DNA from: JBMNMU01 sp050953505 | GTDB lineage: Bacteria; Bacillota; Clostridia; Peptostreptococcales; Anaerovoracaceae | DNA: 64,000 bases | NCBI GenBank assembly: GCA_050953505.1 | Contig: JBMNMU010000001.1 | Coordinates: forward strand, 1,984,001-2,048,000 | Direction: 5' to 3' | Part shown: positions 18,003 to 25,739 of the stretch, piece by piece | How the letters are laid out: each line of letters begins with the position of its first letter | Numbering within the stretch: position 1 is the stretch's first letter | Program-made: the position numbers and the translations under genes | Notes under the pieces: model-generated | The model's input: only the letters and a program-made list of their open reading frames with translations | Database searches by the model: none | Told to the model about the DNA's origin: nothing

Positions 18003-18050
18003 AAAGCAATGAATAATTTCATTATAATGCATGAAACTATTCATTGCTTT
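18003..18050 (-). terminator. Terminator downstream of tRNA-Pyl
   Basis: Long stem AAAGCAATGAATAATTTCAT / ATGAAACTATTCATTGCTTT (one mismatch) with an 8-base loop, followed on the minus strand by a T-run. It lies 45 bases after the tRNA 3' end, so pylB probably needs its own promoter or read-through. Confidence 0.8.
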
Positions 18051-18095
18051 TACCTGACGCAGTTAAAAGATTCTTATGAATAAATACTTTACTTT

Positions 18096-18167
18096 TGGCG
18101 AGGAGCCCGAGAGTTTCACTCGGCTACATAGATTTAGAGTCTATGTGATCCATACGATCCGCTCCCC
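18096..18167 (-). tRNA. pylT: tRNA-Pyl (CTA), amber-decoding
   Basis: A 72-base minus-strand gene with encoded CCA. It shows the hallmarks of tRNA-Pyl: acceptor stem GGGGAGC/GCTCCTC (one G-T pair), one base before a 4-bp D stem (GATC/GATC) with a 5-base D loop, a 6-bp anticodon stem CATAGA/TCTATG around loop CTCTAAA (anticodon CTA), a 3-base variable loop and a T-arm CCGAG/CTCGG with loop TGAAACT rather than the usual TTC pattern. It closely resembles the Desulfitobacterium form as I recall it. It lies between the reductive activase gene and pylB. Confidence 0.97.
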
Positions 18168-18212
18168 ATATAGTTAACTTTTGGCCTGCTGCTAATTACT
18201 TGCAAGGCCTTA

Positions 18213-18268
18213 CTGAACAATTAAAATGCTTGCATTCTGCCTAAACACAAATTGTTCAGCAAAGCCTA
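18213..18268 (-). repeat. Inverted repeat between the activase stop and tRNA-Pyl
   Basis: CTTACTGAACAATT pairs with AATTGTTCAGCAAAG over a loop of about 28 bases. It has no T-run. It might be a weak transcription barrier or a processing signal for release of the tRNA. Confidence 0.45.
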
Positions 18269-18308
18269 ATATAACATTTGTATTATAAAAATTCAAGTCA
18301 TTACCATA

Positions 18309-20153
18309 CTAAAATTTCATTGCCTTAAGATATTCATCTGTAAAGTCGTCACAAGCAGATAGTTCAACATGCTGGATTATAGATGCATTTTTTTCTATGA
18401 GAGGACGGAATTTAGGAGATAGGAGCGCCATACAAGAGCCTGTTCCTGCTGTATTCCCCTCGAACTTTATCTTATCCCTGCTAATGTTAGGAAGTAATCC
18501 GATAGTTACAGCGCTTTCCCTGTCAATATAGCTTCCAAATGCCCCTGCTATATGCACATGAGTAAGATCTTCATCTGTAATATCCATCATCTTCATCATG
18601 GTAACTACGCCACTGCGGATAGCAGCCTTTGCTAGTTGCACCTCTCGAATATCCTTCTGAAGAATTACTACATCCTCAGAATCTTCATTGTAGGCTAGTA
18701 CAAATTCATTTCCATTTTCCCCTTTGCGGAAACGATTGACGATAGCCTCGGGTATGCCTTTTTCCTTTAATTTCTCTTGCTTAACGAACTTTCCGCTTTT
18801 GTCAACTAGGCCTAGCTTCAACATCTCTGCTACCACATCGATTATTCCTGATCCACAGATTCCTTGGGGTGCCTTGCCTCCAATCACCTCAAGGGTGACA
18901 TCTTCATCCATAACAACCTTCTCAATGGCACCTTCCGCCGCTCGCATTCCTTGATAAATGGAAGCACCCTCAAATGCAGGCCCTGCTGCAGTAGAACAGG
19001 CCAAGGTTTTTCCTCTTCCTGTAAGAACAATTTCACCGTTGGTACCAATGTCTATCATTAAATGCACTTCATCTTTAAGTGCTGTATTCTCCTCATTCAT
19101 TATGCCCATTGCCATAATATCTGCAGTAATATCTGAGCCTACATGTCCGGCTATGTTAGGCAAAAGATAAAATTTAGCCTGACTGTTACCCTTCAATCCG
19201 ATCGCAGCTCCACCATCATAGATGCCATTAACAAACACAGGTGTGAACGGAGACACAGCTAGCCGCTCTGGATCTACCCCTAATAGCAAATGACTCATAG
19301 TGGTATTGCCTACAATTGCGAATTCATATATATTTTCAGGCTTTATGTTGAAGCTTCTAGTAAAATCCTCTGCGATTTGATTCAAACAATCTACGATCTT
19401 TTTATGTAGTAATTCTAAATTTCCTTCCTTTTCTCCAGAAAAGGCAATCCTTGAAATAACGTCGGCCCCATAGTTTCCTTGGGGATTCGCAGCTGCATTA
19501 ACACCAATTAGTTTTCCTGTAATCAAGTTCCATAAATGCCCCACAACAGTAGTGGTGCCAATATCATAAGCGATGCCATAGCATTCCTGACTCAAGTCAC
19601 CTTTCTCTATGTGAATTAGTTCGTTGTCTCGTAAGGTTACCGTAAAATGATTATCTTCTTTCTCATTCTCTAATATCTGGGGTAGGCTTGAAATCAATTT
19701 AGTATTCGTTTTTATCTGGGAGCCTAATCCGCAAGCGATTCGAATTCTTTCCAAATCTGCCTGCTGGTTTTCCAAGCTTGGGGGCGCTAGTTCTATGTAT
19801 AACTTTTTAATATTTGTCTCTGGTACAAAATCATCTGGCAGTTTAATAAGCTTTGTTTTTCTTTTTGCAGTTTCTTCAACCAATGCTACCTGTACCACTA
19901 GGTCTGTTGAAGGTTTGTACCTACAGGCCAATCGGTATCCATTTTGAAGCTCTAGCTCTGTCAGTTTTGCCATTTCCTTATCGTCAGGCTCTCCAATGTT
20001 TCCTTCTAGCAATTTAACCTTGCATTTTCCGCAAGTTCCGGCTCCAGCGCAGTTTCCATCTATAGAAATTCCTGCTTCAGCGGCCAGCTCTAAAACGGTT
20101 TTCCCTTCCTCAAACTGTTGTCTAATACCCTGTGGTAAAAATGTAATTTCCAT
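18309..20153 (-). CDS. Corrinoid-protein reductive activase (RamA/RACo-type, [2Fe-2S] + ASKHA)
   Basis: About 614 residues. It uses ATP to drive electron transfer from its iron-sulfur cluster to cob(II)alamin, rescuing oxidised MtbC. The N-terminal ~90 residues are a plant-type [2Fe-2S] domain (CAGAGTCGKC and a later RLACRY). The ASKHA ATPase-like part follows (YGIAYDIGTTTVVGHLWNL, HLMIDIGTNGEIVL, ICGSGIIDVVAEML, HVHIAGAFGSYID). It lacks the C-terminal [4Fe-4S] pair of methanogen RamA, so it is of the bacterial type. The start at 20151-20153 has GGAGGG directly upstream. The gene ends in TAG; read-through would add about 32 residues. Confidence 0.93.
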   Translation of the reverse strand: MEITFLPQGIRQQFEEGKTVLELAAEAGISIDGNCAGAGTCGKCKVKLLEGNIGEPDDKEMAKLTELELQNGYRLACRYKPSTDLVVQVALVEETAKRKTKLIKLPDDFVPETNIKKLYIELAPPSLENQQADLERIRIACGLGSQIKTNTKLISSLPQILENEKEDNHFTVTLRDNELIHIEKGDLSQECYGIAYDIGTTTVVGHLWNLITGKLIGVNAAANPQGNYGADVISRIAFSGEKEGNLELLHKKIVDCLNQIAEDFTRSFNIKPENIYEFAIVGNTTMSHLLLGVDPERLAVSPFTPVFVNGIYDGGAAIGLKGNSQAKFYLLPNIAGHVGSDITADIMAMGIMNEENTALKDEVHLMIDIGTNGEIVLTGRGKTLACSTAAGPAFEGASIYQGMRAAEGAIEKVVMDEDVTLEVIGGKAPQGICGSGIIDVVAEMLKLGLVDKSGKFVKQEKLKEKGIPEAIVNRFRKGENGNEFVLAYNEDSEDVVILQKDIREVQLAKAAIRSGVVTMMKMMDITDEDLTHVHIAGAFGSYIDRESAVTIGLLPNISRDKIKFEGNTAGTGSCMALLSPKFRPLIEKNASIIQHVELSACDDFTDEYLKAMKF

Positions 20154-20173
20154 AATTCCCTCCAATTCCCGTC

Positions 20174-20884
20174 CTATGATTCCTTTCGTAGCAGACAAAA
20201 GCTACAGCTCAACACGCTTCCTAAACAGTCTCGACAGTCTGGCTTTGGCAGCACAGTCGAATCTGTGACTAATAGGAACAGACCGGAGCAGCTTTTTAAA
20301 GGTAGCATGATACCAGAATCTCTTACCTGTATCCCTATACTTTCTCCATTTAAAACTTGAAATAATTCTATGGATTGAGCTACGTCCATTCCATAAAATC
20401 CGGGGCCAAATGTATCTGAGAGGAATAAACCATTATTAAGCTGGTCAGGGTAATTCTTTTCAATATCATTGACAATAAAGTCTTGGAGCACATCTCTAGC
20501 AGCTTCCGTGTAAGCAGTGCCCCATATGTCCGCATAGAGCTGAGTCATAATTCCGTCTTCATCGCCAGAAGTACATTCCCCCACCGTCAGTAAATAAGCA
20601 TAGACCTTTTTGACTATGTCGTCGTTAATTTGGCTGAAGGCTGTACAGGCAAATTCCGTTCCTTCAATATTTACCTTATGATCCTGGTAAACTTCACCAC
20701 CATAAGAAGAAACAACCGCTTTTATTTCAATCCCGCCAAGGCCAAGGTCTCTCGCCTTCATACCTTCCTCAAGCATTTTCAAATGCTTTTTATCATGAGA
20801 ACGAAATCCTGCAATTTTAATAAAATGCTCCTTTGCTTTTTGGAAAACTTCATCCTCATTAAAAATAATAATTTCTCTTTTCAT
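20174..20884 (-). CDS. Vitamin B12-dependent methionine synthase activation-domain-like protein (copy 2)
   Basis: About 236 residues, in the same family as 12605-13300. Landmarks include LTVGECTSGDEDGIMTQLYADIWGT, DTFGPGFYGMDVAQS and a Cys-rich tail (CRDCLGSVLSCSFC). The tail could bind a metal or iron-sulfur cluster, but that is not shown by the sequence alone. It sits 20 bases ahead of the reductive activase gene, so the pair likely works in one step of corrinoid reactivation. It ends in TAG. The start at 20882-20884 follows AGAGGGG. Upstream lies the long palindrome at 20909-20968. Confidence 0.75.
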   Translation of the reverse strand: MKREIIIFNEDEVFQKAKEHFIKIAGFRSHDKKHLKMLEEGMKARDLGLGGIEIKAVVSSYGGEVYQDHKVNIEGTEFACTAFSQINDDIVKKVYAYLLTVGECTSGDEDGIMTQLYADIWGTAYTEAARDVLQDFIVNDIEKNYPDQLNNGLFLSDTFGPGFYGMDVAQSIELFQVLNGESIGIQVRDSGIMLPLKSCSGLFLLVTDSTVLPKPDCRDCLGSVLSCSFCLLRKES

Positions 20885-20908
20885 TAGGGGCCCCTCTTTC
20901 GGTAATAA

Positions 20909-20968
20909 GGCCATAGACCGAGAGATAATTGGCTGTGGCCACAGCCAATCATCTCTCGGTCTATGGCC
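20909..20968. repeat. Near-perfect 60-base palindrome, copy B of a dispersed repeat
   Basis: GGCCATAGACCGAGAGATAA and its reverse complement form a hairpin with 29 of 30 pairs and almost no loop. The core CCGAGAGAT(A/G)ATTGGC is the same as in the direct repeats at 8299-8411. It ends 12 bases before the stop of the MtbA-like gene. No T-run follows, so it is more like a REP/MITE-type element than a terminator. Confidence 0.85.
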
Positions 20969-20980
20969 TGTTTAGCTATT

Positions 20981-22342
20981 TTATTTCTTCACGCGTTTTT
21001 TTATTTCGTCTAGTAATTCCTGTCTGCTAGGTATAATGGAGATATAAACTTGTTCTCCATTAATCGTCATTGTTGGAAGGTTTTTGATACCCATCTTTCG
21101 AGTTCTAGCGATATCCTCTTTGATAAAGTATTTGTATACCTTGTAGTCTGCTATGTCCTTAAATTCTTCATAGGCGTCTTCAGCAGCAGCCAACATATAG
21201 GTACAAGCTGCACATTGTTCAGGATCTAGTAGGAATAGCTCCACAAGAACCTTATCCAGGTTGTCATAGTCAGGAAGCTCTACATCAATATCATCCACAA
21301 CAGCACTATAGTTAGCAATCATTTCTCTCGCTTTTTCTGGATGTTTTACAGCTGTCGCACAAGCTACAGTGTTTTCTATTGGTGTATCATAAGGCATGTC
21401 ACATCCGGGGCTGACAATGAGATTGCGTTTATTTTCTATGCTATCTAGAAGATCCACTACGCATTTCATATTGTCTTCCTGAGTACCAAAGAGCATGGTT
21501 GTGGTTAACGGAATGTTTCCACCTAAAGCGATATTGTATTTATCAGTAACTTCTTTTGCCTTAGCCAGATTAACGTTCTCATCCACGGAGACGCCGTCAG
21601 GATTCATCTGACACATGACTTCGATCTGTTTTGTAGCATTACCACAAACGAAGAAGCTGGAAAACGCTCCCTGAGATCTTATATAGTCGAACACTGCCTT
21701 GAAGCCATCGGACAGCATTTTTTCAATGTGCTTCGGAGAAACCTGGCTGACAAGAGGGTCAACAACAGCAATAACATCCATTCCAGCCTCAATGTACATC
21801 TTGGACATTTGGATAGCAACCTCTGAACAGAAGCCTACCAAATCCTTTACATATTCTGGATCATTCATCATATCCATGAAAATGTCACTGCCTCTAAGAT
21901 GAGAAGCTAATGTAAAGGGACCACAAATCAATCCATAAAGAGCTGTTTGGTCGCCGATTGCTTCTTTTAATCTTCTTTTTGCAGACAGAATCATCGGCAA
22001 TCTGCCGGATTCTGGTGTTGGAATCAAGCAATTACAAGGAATCCCTTTGTTTTCTTTTTCTAATGGATGGGATTTAACAGAAGGAGGATTGTTTTTTGCC
22101 CACTGCAATTCACATCCTAAGATTTCCGCTTCAACCTGCAAATCGAATAAAACAGGTAATCCATCTGGAATGTACAATCTGTGTACTTCAAGCATAGACT
22201 CTACTAGCTTGTCTTCATCCGTTAGCAATTCTTCTGCTGTATATCCTTTTAACTTACCTGCATGAACACCAGCAAAAGGTACCCATGGAATTTCATCTGT
22301 TTGTTCATGTCTTAACGTTTTAAAAATTAACTCTTTACCCAT
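20981..22342 (-). CDS. MtbA/MtaA-like (UroD-family) methyltransferase fused to a thioredoxin-fold domain
   Basis: A 453-residue fusion. Residues 1-345 are the uroporphyrinogen-decarboxylase-like fold used by methylcobamide:thiol methyltransferases, with the cysteine segment FFVCGNATK and SPGCDMPYDTP. In MtaA/MtbA zinc is held by H-x-C and a later Cys; here the His position is Phe231, while Cys233 and Cys314 remain. Residues ~360-453 form a thioredoxin/glutaredoxin-like domain with CAAC (377-380) and a cis-Pro loop (NLPTMTING). It presumably accepts the methyl group from MtbC. As such clostridia lack coenzyme M in general, the acceptor may be another thiol, possibly its own CAAC, or tetrahydrofolate; this is inference. 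TGGAGGAG precedes the ATG. Confidence 0.85.
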   Translation of the reverse strand: MGKELIFKTLRHEQTDEIPWVPFAGVHAGKLKGYTAEELLTDEDKLVESMLEVHRLYIPDGLPVLFDLQVEAEILGCELQWAKNNPPSVKSHPLEKENKGIPCNCLIPTPESGRLPMILSAKRRLKEAIGDQTALYGLICGPFTLASHLRGSDIFMDMMNDPEYVKDLVGFCSEVAIQMSKMYIEAGMDVIAVVDPLVSQVSPKHIEKMLSDGFKAVFDYIRSQGAFSSFFVCGNATKQIEVMCQMNPDGVSVDENVNLAKAKEVTDKYNIALGGNIPLTTTMLFGTQEDNMKCVVDLLDSIENKRNLIVSPGCDMPYDTPIENTVACATAVKHPEKAREMIANYSAVVDDIDVELPDYDNLDKVLVELFLLDPEQCAACTYMLAAAEDAYEEFKDIADYKVYKYFIKEDIARTRKMGIKNLPTMTINGEQVYISIIPSRQELLDEIKKRVKK

Positions 22343-22480
22343 TCTTCTCCTCCAGTAGTCTTTTTAGATATTATAATGGTTATTTTAAGTACATTCAAAA
22401 AAATTAGTATTATTGTTTTCAACCGCTCCTAAATCAGCTCCATTTTACAATAGCATGCCCGCGATCCATACAGACGTATT

Positions 22481-24130
22481 TTAAGCTTCTGCTTGTTCTG
22501 CAGTTGCTTCTTCTGTAAGTTCTCCATCGCACTTATATTCAAAGTATGTGATTCCATACTTCTCAAGCTTGCCCGCCTTGCAATCTTCTGACATCCATTG
22601 AAGCAATCTAATCGTCATAAATATTACTACAACCATGAAAGGTATGGAAACTAAAATTGAAATATTTTTCAAAATGTCAAATTCTCCACCAGATACTAGG
22701 ATAGACAATGGCGTTAAGGCAAGCATGAAGCACCAGAATACTCTAAGCCATCTATTTACCTCACCGTTAGCTTCCACCTTTAATGTTGTAGTCTGAGCTA
22801 GTGAGTAAGAAGCTCCGTCCAAAGAAGATGCAACGAACCCTACTACCATGAGCAACAGAACTATAGGAAGTACCACTGATCCTAATGGTAGAGTGCTCAC
22901 TACCTGATAAACACCTGCTTGACCAACACCACTGTTTACTAGAGTAACAATATCAGCCACTCCGTTAATTTGTGAGAAGATAGCAAATCCACCGTCAATA
23001 CAGAATAAGAACCAGCCGCCCGCTGATACGCCAATCAATGTGGCCCACACTAACTGTCTCATGGTTCTTCCCTTGGAAATTCTAGCAATAAAGATTCCCA
23101 TCATGGCTCCATAATTTAAATAAAATGCCTGGAAGAACATAGTCCATGACTCAGCAAATCCGCTTTGAGTAATGGGGTCTGTGAATAAGCTCATACGTGG
23201 GAATAGATATATCATCCAGCCAAAGGAGCTCACGGTATTTTTCATAATAAAAGTTGTCGGCCCGGCTATAAAGACGAAAATCAAAAATATGATGCATAAT
23301 GTGGCTGAGCCGTTGCTGATTCTTTGCATTCCTTTGTTTAGTCCGATGAAGGATGTAAATGTAAATACAAGAGCTATAACTACAATGATAGCTATTTGAA
23401 TAATTGGAGTGATTTCTATGCCAAAAAGATGTGTCAATCCACCGCCTGCTAATGGAACAGCTAGACCTAATGTGCTTCCTAGGCCACCCACAATACCAAA
23501 GATAACGATGAAATCAATAACTTTACCAAGAAGCTGCTTTCCTGCGGTAGGTTCTCCGCCAAGCATAGCTAGACAAACCGTACTGGTCTGCAGTCCTGCC
23601 ACTTTCCTATTGTAAAAAGCATATGCAAAGGCAGCTCCAAGAACAACATAAACACACTGTCCCGATATACCCCAGTGGAATAATGAATAACCTAAGGACG
23701 ATTCTAAAGCTTGAACACTCTCAGGCTCCATCCCAAGTCCTGGGTTTTTAAAATAAAATGCCCATTCTGTGAAGGACCAGTATAGCGCTGCAGAGGCCAG
23801 AGCAGCCAAGGTCATCATGGCAATATAACTAAAAAGTGAAAAGTCAGGAGCTTCATCACCGAATCTTATATTCCCATATTTACTTACACCAAGATATATA
23901 GAAATACACAATGTAGCAAAAGTAAATACTAGCAGTATTGGTCCAGTTACTTCAATAACTGTCCAGAAAACATTGGATACACCCTCTAGGGTCTGCTGCG
24001 GTCTTATCGCCATTAGCGCTACAAATGCAAAGAGTATGGCTACACTTACCCCAGCTAGTGGCAAGTCGATTCTTTCTTTAACACTTAATGAATTCACAGG
24101 TTTATTTGAACCATTCTTGATTTCTTCCAT
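22481..24130 (-). CDS. BCCT-family amine/betaine transporter with altered substrate box
   Basis: A 549-residue, 12-segment membrane protein of the betaine/choline/carnitine transporter family. The family region before GMFIARISKGRT is clear (here MMGIFIARISKGRTMRQLV). Typical BCCTs have a Trp-rich box there, like FYWAWWISW, that cages quaternary ammonium; this protein has FFQAFYLNYGA. The change to Phe/Tyr/Asn suggests a different, perhaps smaller or less methylated amine. Lying between mtbB and the MtbA-like gene it probably imports dimethylamine or a precursor. A terminator separates it from mtbB. AAAGGAG precedes the ATG. Confidence 0.88.
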   Translation of the reverse strand: MEEIKNGSNKPVNSLSVKERIDLPLAGVSVAILFAFVALMAIRPQQTLEGVSNVFWTVIEVTGPILLVFTFATLCISIYLGVSKYGNIRFGDEAPDFSLFSYIAMMTLAALASAALYWSFTEWAFYFKNPGLGMEPESVQALESSLGYSLFHWGISGQCVYVVLGAAFAYAFYNRKVAGLQTSTVCLAMLGGEPTAGKQLLGKVIDFIVIFGIVGGLGSTLGLAVPLAGGGLTHLFGIEITPIIQIAIIVVIALVFTFTSFIGLNKGMQRISNGSATLCIIFLIFVFIAGPTTFIMKNTVSSFGWMIYLFPRMSLFTDPITQSGFAESWTMFFQAFYLNYGAMMGIFIARISKGRTMRQLVWATLIGVSAGGWFLFCIDGGFAIFSQINGVADIVTLVNSGVGQAGVYQVVSTLPLGSVVLPIVLLLMVVGFVASSLDGASYSLAQTTTLKVEANGEVNRWLRVFWCFMLALTPLSILVSGGEFDILKNISILVSIPFMVVVIFMTIRLLQWMSEDCKAGKLEKYGITYFEYKCDGELTEEATAEQAEA

Positions 24131-24182
24131 AAAGCAAATCTCCTTTATACACTACCAAACTAAAAACAATTGCCTTTCGTTA

Positions 24183-24212
24183 TAAAAAGGGGGAGCTATT
24201 CGTTGCCCCCCC
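24183..24212 (-). terminator. Terminator between mtbB and the BCCT gene
   Basis: Stem GGGGGG / CCCCC around a 12-base loop followed on the minus strand by TTTTTAT. It would reduce transcription of the downstream genes relative to mtbC-mtbB. Confidence 0.75.
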
Positions 24213-24320
24213 TAAATGGATTCCTTCAGAAATGCATTATGTAATAAACTGTTCTAGGTACCCTGACCTCGTACAGAGTCTACTTGAGCTTTTCTATGAG
24301 GCAGGAGACATTTCGTCTCT

Positions 24321-25709
24321 TTATATCCCTATTGATTTCTTAAACTTTTCAACACTTGGTATTTTGATGTCAAGAAGTTCTGCTATCTTTATTTTTGCTG
24401 CCATTCCTTGGGCTGCATCTGTTCTTGAAAGAACTGTGCCGATATCAAGAGATTCCCTGATCTCTTTCATTTTGGCAGAGTCTGACAGATCAAATACAGA
24501 GCATCCTAATTTGTCAGCAACATACTGTTTTGCTTCGTTGATCTTCATGCCTTTCATGACCATACGTGCAACCAGATCTCCGGCTGTACGAATTCCACCC
24601 ATTCCAGCGGCCATTTCGTGCATGCAAGCCATTCCGTAAGCGTCTCCATGGCCAATCTACAATCCGTCTGCTTTGCCGACTTCAAGCATAGCCTTGGAAG
24701 CTCTTGTTGTAGCATCTGTAGGAGATGTATTTGTTAGAGGAATTCCTCCTACGCCCATGCCTACGTTAACTAGAACCGGAATATTTGCAACCCTGGTAGC
24801 TTCCTTAACATAGGTTACTGATCTTGCTAGGTTCCATGCGAAGGATCTGCTGCTGTTTGTATTAACAACTGCACCATAACTGTGTGCACCTGCTGCTTCT
24901 ACTGATTTAATCTGTCTAGCAGGATATTGACCAGCGATTTTCTCTCCTTCGAATTTTAATCTACCATGCATTCCTAAGTGGAATTCATTGGCCATACCCA
25001 TGGTTATGCTTAAATCAGGGTATTTTTCTGAAAGTACCTTTGCTGCTTCTAATGCTGCTATTGCGTCTGCATCACCGCTAGCTCCGATAGTATCAAATTG
25101 GATACCACATGCCCCAGCCTCAGCCATTTTGCTGCCGATAAAAATCATATCGTCTCTGCAAAGAGCCAATGCTTCTTCCTGCGCGTCCATAGCTTCTTTT
25201 ATTCTTCCTTGAGGAAGCGCTTCTGACCAGTTTTCAACAGGTCCGTCTGGTTTTGTATACAGTCCCATGTTTGGCATTGCGCCGTAGAATATAGGCATAA
25301 TGCAGTTCAATTGTGCATATTCCATAGCCATGGCTTCTTCAGAGATAATATTTTTTAAAGCCTTGTAGCTATAATCTACATTACACAACTCCATGGTGTC
25401 AGAGCATAGGATTCTTTCATGAATCAAAAGTGCAGTTGAGCGATCCACAGGTATTCCTGCTCTTACAGGAAGCTTTAAAGTCCCTGCGTCAAAAGTAACG
25501 ACTCCTTCATTACCTCTTTCTACGCTAACATTTTTATTGGGCATAGTCAGTATTTCTACCAGCTTCTCAATATCATCACTGGATAGAGGCTCTGACTTTC
25601 CTTTTTTTACTGCATCTTCCATACCAGCTAGGACATCTTCACGAATTTCTTCTTTTGACATCCAAACGCCTTCGCCATCTCCTAATCTTGTAAAGATTTT
25701 ATCACTCAA
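24321..25709 (-). CDS. mtbB: MtbB, dimethylamine:corrinoid methyltransferase with in-frame amber (pyrrolysine) codon
   Basis: A 462-residue enzyme that moves a methyl group from dimethylamine to the corrinoid of MtbC, leaving monomethylamine. The frame is interrupted by one TAG at 24657-24659 (codon 351) within KADGL-O-IGHGDAYGM; the sequence on both sides matches MtbB, and the archaeal protein has Pyl at nearly the same place. Family motifs are FYGAMPNMGLY, FDTIGASGDADA, NTNSSRSFAWNLARSVTY and GMGVGGIPL. Gene callers will split it into 350- and 103-residue pieces; it is not a pseudogene, since the complete pyl system lies nearby. The start is TTG, with AGGAGG eight bases upstream. It lies 30 bases after mtbC. 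Confidence 0.97.
24657..24659 (-). other. Amber codon read as pyrrolysine in mtbB
   Basis: TAG in the middle of an otherwise open frame, with 111 codons of conserved MtbB sequence after it. A possible stem GGCCAT / ATGGCC begins about three bases downstream (24648-24653 with 24609-24614), reminiscent of PYLIS-type structures, which are considered helpful but not required. Confidence 0.95.
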
Positions 25710-25739
25710 TTGATAGACCTCCTTTCAGTTACAACTTAC

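Noticed and set aside
22343..22480. Second sigma-54 promoter before the MtbA-like gene (GGGCATGCTATTGTA)
   Set aside because: The -12 GC is missing and the spacing is wrong.
24321..24632. A separate 103-residue gene downstream of a truncated methyltransferase
   Set aside because: It is the C-terminal part of mtbB after the pyrrolysine codon; the frame is continuous and no ribosome site precedes it.
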